Under the pieces are notes generated by a model, which made no database searches, had not been told where the DNA came from, and saw only the letters and a list, made by a program, of their open reading frames with translations. DNA of 21,457 nt, taken from the NCBI GenBank assembly GCA_036897625.1, contig JAYMTA010001160.1, forward strand, positions 1 to 21,457, written 5' to 3'. Source of the stretch: Pelargonium cotyledonis. Taxonomy: Eukaryota; Streptophyta; Magnoliopsida; Geraniales; Geraniaceae. This document shows positions 19,656 through 21,457 of the stretch, one piece after another. Position 1 is the first letter of the stretch. Every line of letters begins with the position of its first letter. Both the position numbers and the translations under genes were made by a program.

Positions 19656-21085
19656 CTTCTACTTTGTTATTGTTCGGTTTAATACTATTTTGTTATTGGG
19701 TTTTGATGAATGCTATTGCTATGAGCGTTTTGTGTGTCACTAAGCTAAAATGATGCTTTCCTGAACTGGGTTTTGTGGCAAATTACTGAACCCTTTTGTC
19801 AGAACACATATCTTTATTAGTAGAATATTTCAAGTTAGCATCTTGATGTCAGATAATTTGGTGGAAGTCTCTTTGTCCTGCACAAACATCATAGCTGAAA
19901 GTAATGTCCTTCACAGCCTTTTTTGGGCTGCTTGGGTTTTGTTCATTTATGCAATGGATACTCCTTGTAATTGATTGATTAGAGAGAGCCTATTCTCTGA
20001 GGCACCTTTTATACTTCTCGATAGAACCATAGTTTAATTTTGACCTTAAAAATCAAGTATCTAAAACACTTGTGCTTTTCATTTATTAGAATGTATAAAT
20101 GAATGAAGATATTGTTAGCTCTTTTACTTTCTCTTATAAGCAACCCATATCTTTTGTAGAGTATAAATTGTCTCAAAATGTAGTAGTTAGTTTTGTAACT
20201 TCTCTTACAGTTGGGCATCTTTTGGATTAGATGCATATTACCAATTGATTATTTTGTTGGACTTCCTATGAATGGTCATTGATGATACTGTCGGCATGAT
20301 GTGACAGGGTTGCAACTTAGCTGCACAAAAGGATAACAATAGATTCTTTTTCTTTGACATGCTTACACTGCAGTGTCCAGGTGAGATTATCAGGTAAAAT
20401 AGTTCCTTTTTAACCTTCCCAAGTAAGGTTTATTTTCATTTTATCTGATGGAAATAACTCCTAGTTTTAGTGCAATGGACAAAACAATTTGGAATTTTAT
20501 CAACACTACCAGTTTTAGAGTATAAGTTTGTAATGACAGTATAATTGGAATTGTATTTAATGAATGTATTGATATCAATGTTACTGAAATACATGACTGG
20601 AAATTCTTTTTAACTTTCGATGGCCAGATGGAGCTGAAGCAGAAAAAACTAGAGGTGGTCTTATGGCATTGTATGCGAAAATACGAAAGACTATCAATGC
20701 CTTACCTGCGGACAGCAAAAACTGTGTCACCGTTATGATAGATGATGTCTCTCTTATGGAGGCTGCTGCTAATGGGTCTTCAAATCATGTCTTAGACTTC
20801 TTGCATTATTGCCACACCTTAACATCACAAATTGTAAGATAATGTTGCAGCTTTTAAGTTTTAATTATTTTTGTCTACCTTTTCTGTACTTGGACCTTTA
20901 TTTTCAAGTTCTGCTTTGCTCTTAATCTGTCCTGACTACAGGATTGCTCTCTGGTTGTACTTAATCACGAGGATATTTATCTGGAAATGGAAAGACCACT
21001 AATGCTACAGATGGAGTACCTTGCAGATATTTTGATAAAGGTTGAGCCTCTAGCCACCGGTTTGGCCGCTGATGTGCATGGACAG
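19405..21085 (+). CDS. ELP6: Elongator complex subunit 6 (ELP6), partial at the 3' end
   Basis: Exons: 19405-19620, 20308-20380, 20628-20833, 20942-21085. They join without a break to 213 residues; the family is about 260 residues long, so roughly 50 C-terminal residues lie beyond the window. ELP6 is a RecA-like subunit that forms a hexameric ring with ELP4 and ELP5. The ring binds tRNA and works with ELP1-3 in adding the side chain of wobble uridine (mcm5/ncm5); the complex was first described with RNA polymerase II. Recognisable blocks: residues 21-42 ([13 protein letters not shown]), [12 protein letters not shown] 61-72, a DD pair in [28 protein letters not shown] and GLAADVHGQ. The 27-35 stretch stands where RecA proteins have a Walker A loop but lacks GK[ST], as expected for this non-ATPase member. 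Intron 1 starts next to a (TC)14 repeat, and the next intron holds a MITE. Confidence 0.92.
19625..19652. repeat. (TC)14 microsatellite at the ELP6 intron 1 donor
   Basis: Fourteen uninterrupted TC units begin four bases after the intron start (GTAA then the repeat) in the 687-bp intron 1 of ELP6. Confidence 0.95.
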
Positions 21086-21389
21086 GTATTCTTCTGCCAA
21101 TTTATTTCAGTGATATATATGTATGGCTCGCCAGTTTGCTGTGAAGTACTGGCATCTTGTCTCATGATCATTAATTGTGTTACTGAGTTTTAAGCCAAAA
21201 AATTGATAGTAACTTGAGCTCAGTAGTGCCTTTGTCTTTGAAATGGGTGACCTATGGATGTTTGTCCAATGTTTATGCTCTGGGCAGAATCCTAGCAGCA
21301 CATTGTATTATTTAAATATGTTGCATCATACTCTTATATAGTCAATAACGGATGTGTCGTCTGCTCTCCATAATAGTATAAAACATGTA

Positions 21390-21457
21390 CTCCCTCCATC
21401 CCAAAATGAGTGTCTTGTTTCCATTTTTTGTAAAAATTAAGAATTACAAGATAATAT
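21390..21457. mobile_element. Stowaway/mariner-type MITE, left end, cut by the window edge
   Basis: The stretch begins CTCCCTCCATCCCAAAATGA, the characteristic terminal sequence of Stowaway-type MITEs and plant mariner elements (consensus start CTCCCTCCGT). It is preceded by TA at 21388-21389, the expected target dinucleotide. The other end lies outside the window, so length and integrity cannot be judged. It is in the intron following ELP6 exon 4. Confidence 0.8.

Noticed and set aside
1-21457. CRISPR arrays, rRNA or intact tRNA genes, bacterial operons, LTR-type or other virus-like elements
   Set aside because: None was seen; tRNA-like signals are SINE-type A/B boxes without a complete cloverleaf.

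Overview
The window is nuclear DNA of a flowering plant, most likely a eudicot. It is AT-rich and intron-rich, its splice sites are standard GT-AG, and the gene models I could assemble match plant-specific families (plant TBC RabGAPs, receptor-like cytoplasmic kinases of subfamily VII, Elongator subunit ELP6, a JAZ/TIFY N-terminus). Non-autonomous DNA elements (hAT, Stowaway-type) and tRNA-derived SINE remnants lie in introns and spacers. I could not assign a species.

Layout: 1-61 (-) is the first ~20 codons of a probable JAZ10/TIFY9 jasmonate repressor that runs off the left edge. 62-2465 is AT-rich spacer and promoter DNA. 2466-9812 (+) is a complete 18-exon gene for an 819-residue TBC-domain Rab GTPase-activating protein, with both catalytic fingers and a C-terminal coiled coil. 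10511-13404 (-) is a complete 5-exon RLCK-VII kinase (PBL7-like, 368 residues), convergent with the TBC gene. 14703-17429 (-) is its tandem duplicate (373 residues), with the same four intron positions and phases but more departures from the family pattern. 17430-19404 is the spacer between the divergent second kinase gene and ELP6. It holds a 973-bp hAT-type element with an 8-bp target duplication, inserted in the B box of an older tRNA-derived SINE. 19405-21085 and beyond (+) is ELP6, with four exons present and the last ~50 residues outside the window. The right edge cuts a Stowaway/mariner-type MITE in an ELP6 intron.

The genes do not form a pathway. They are an ordinary plant neighbourhood: vesicle traffic (TBC), immune or hormone-linked kinase signalling (PBL pair), tRNA wobble modification (ELP6) and jasmonate signalling (JAZ). 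All CDS models were spliced by eye from reading-frame continuity, GT-AG sites and remembered family sequences; no alignment was run. I saw no convincing new multi-gene system. The most interesting points are the nested hAT-in-SINE insertion with promoter-like cargo, the asymmetric tandem kinase pair, a microsatellite standing in for a polypyrimidine tract, and a foldback structure in an intron.
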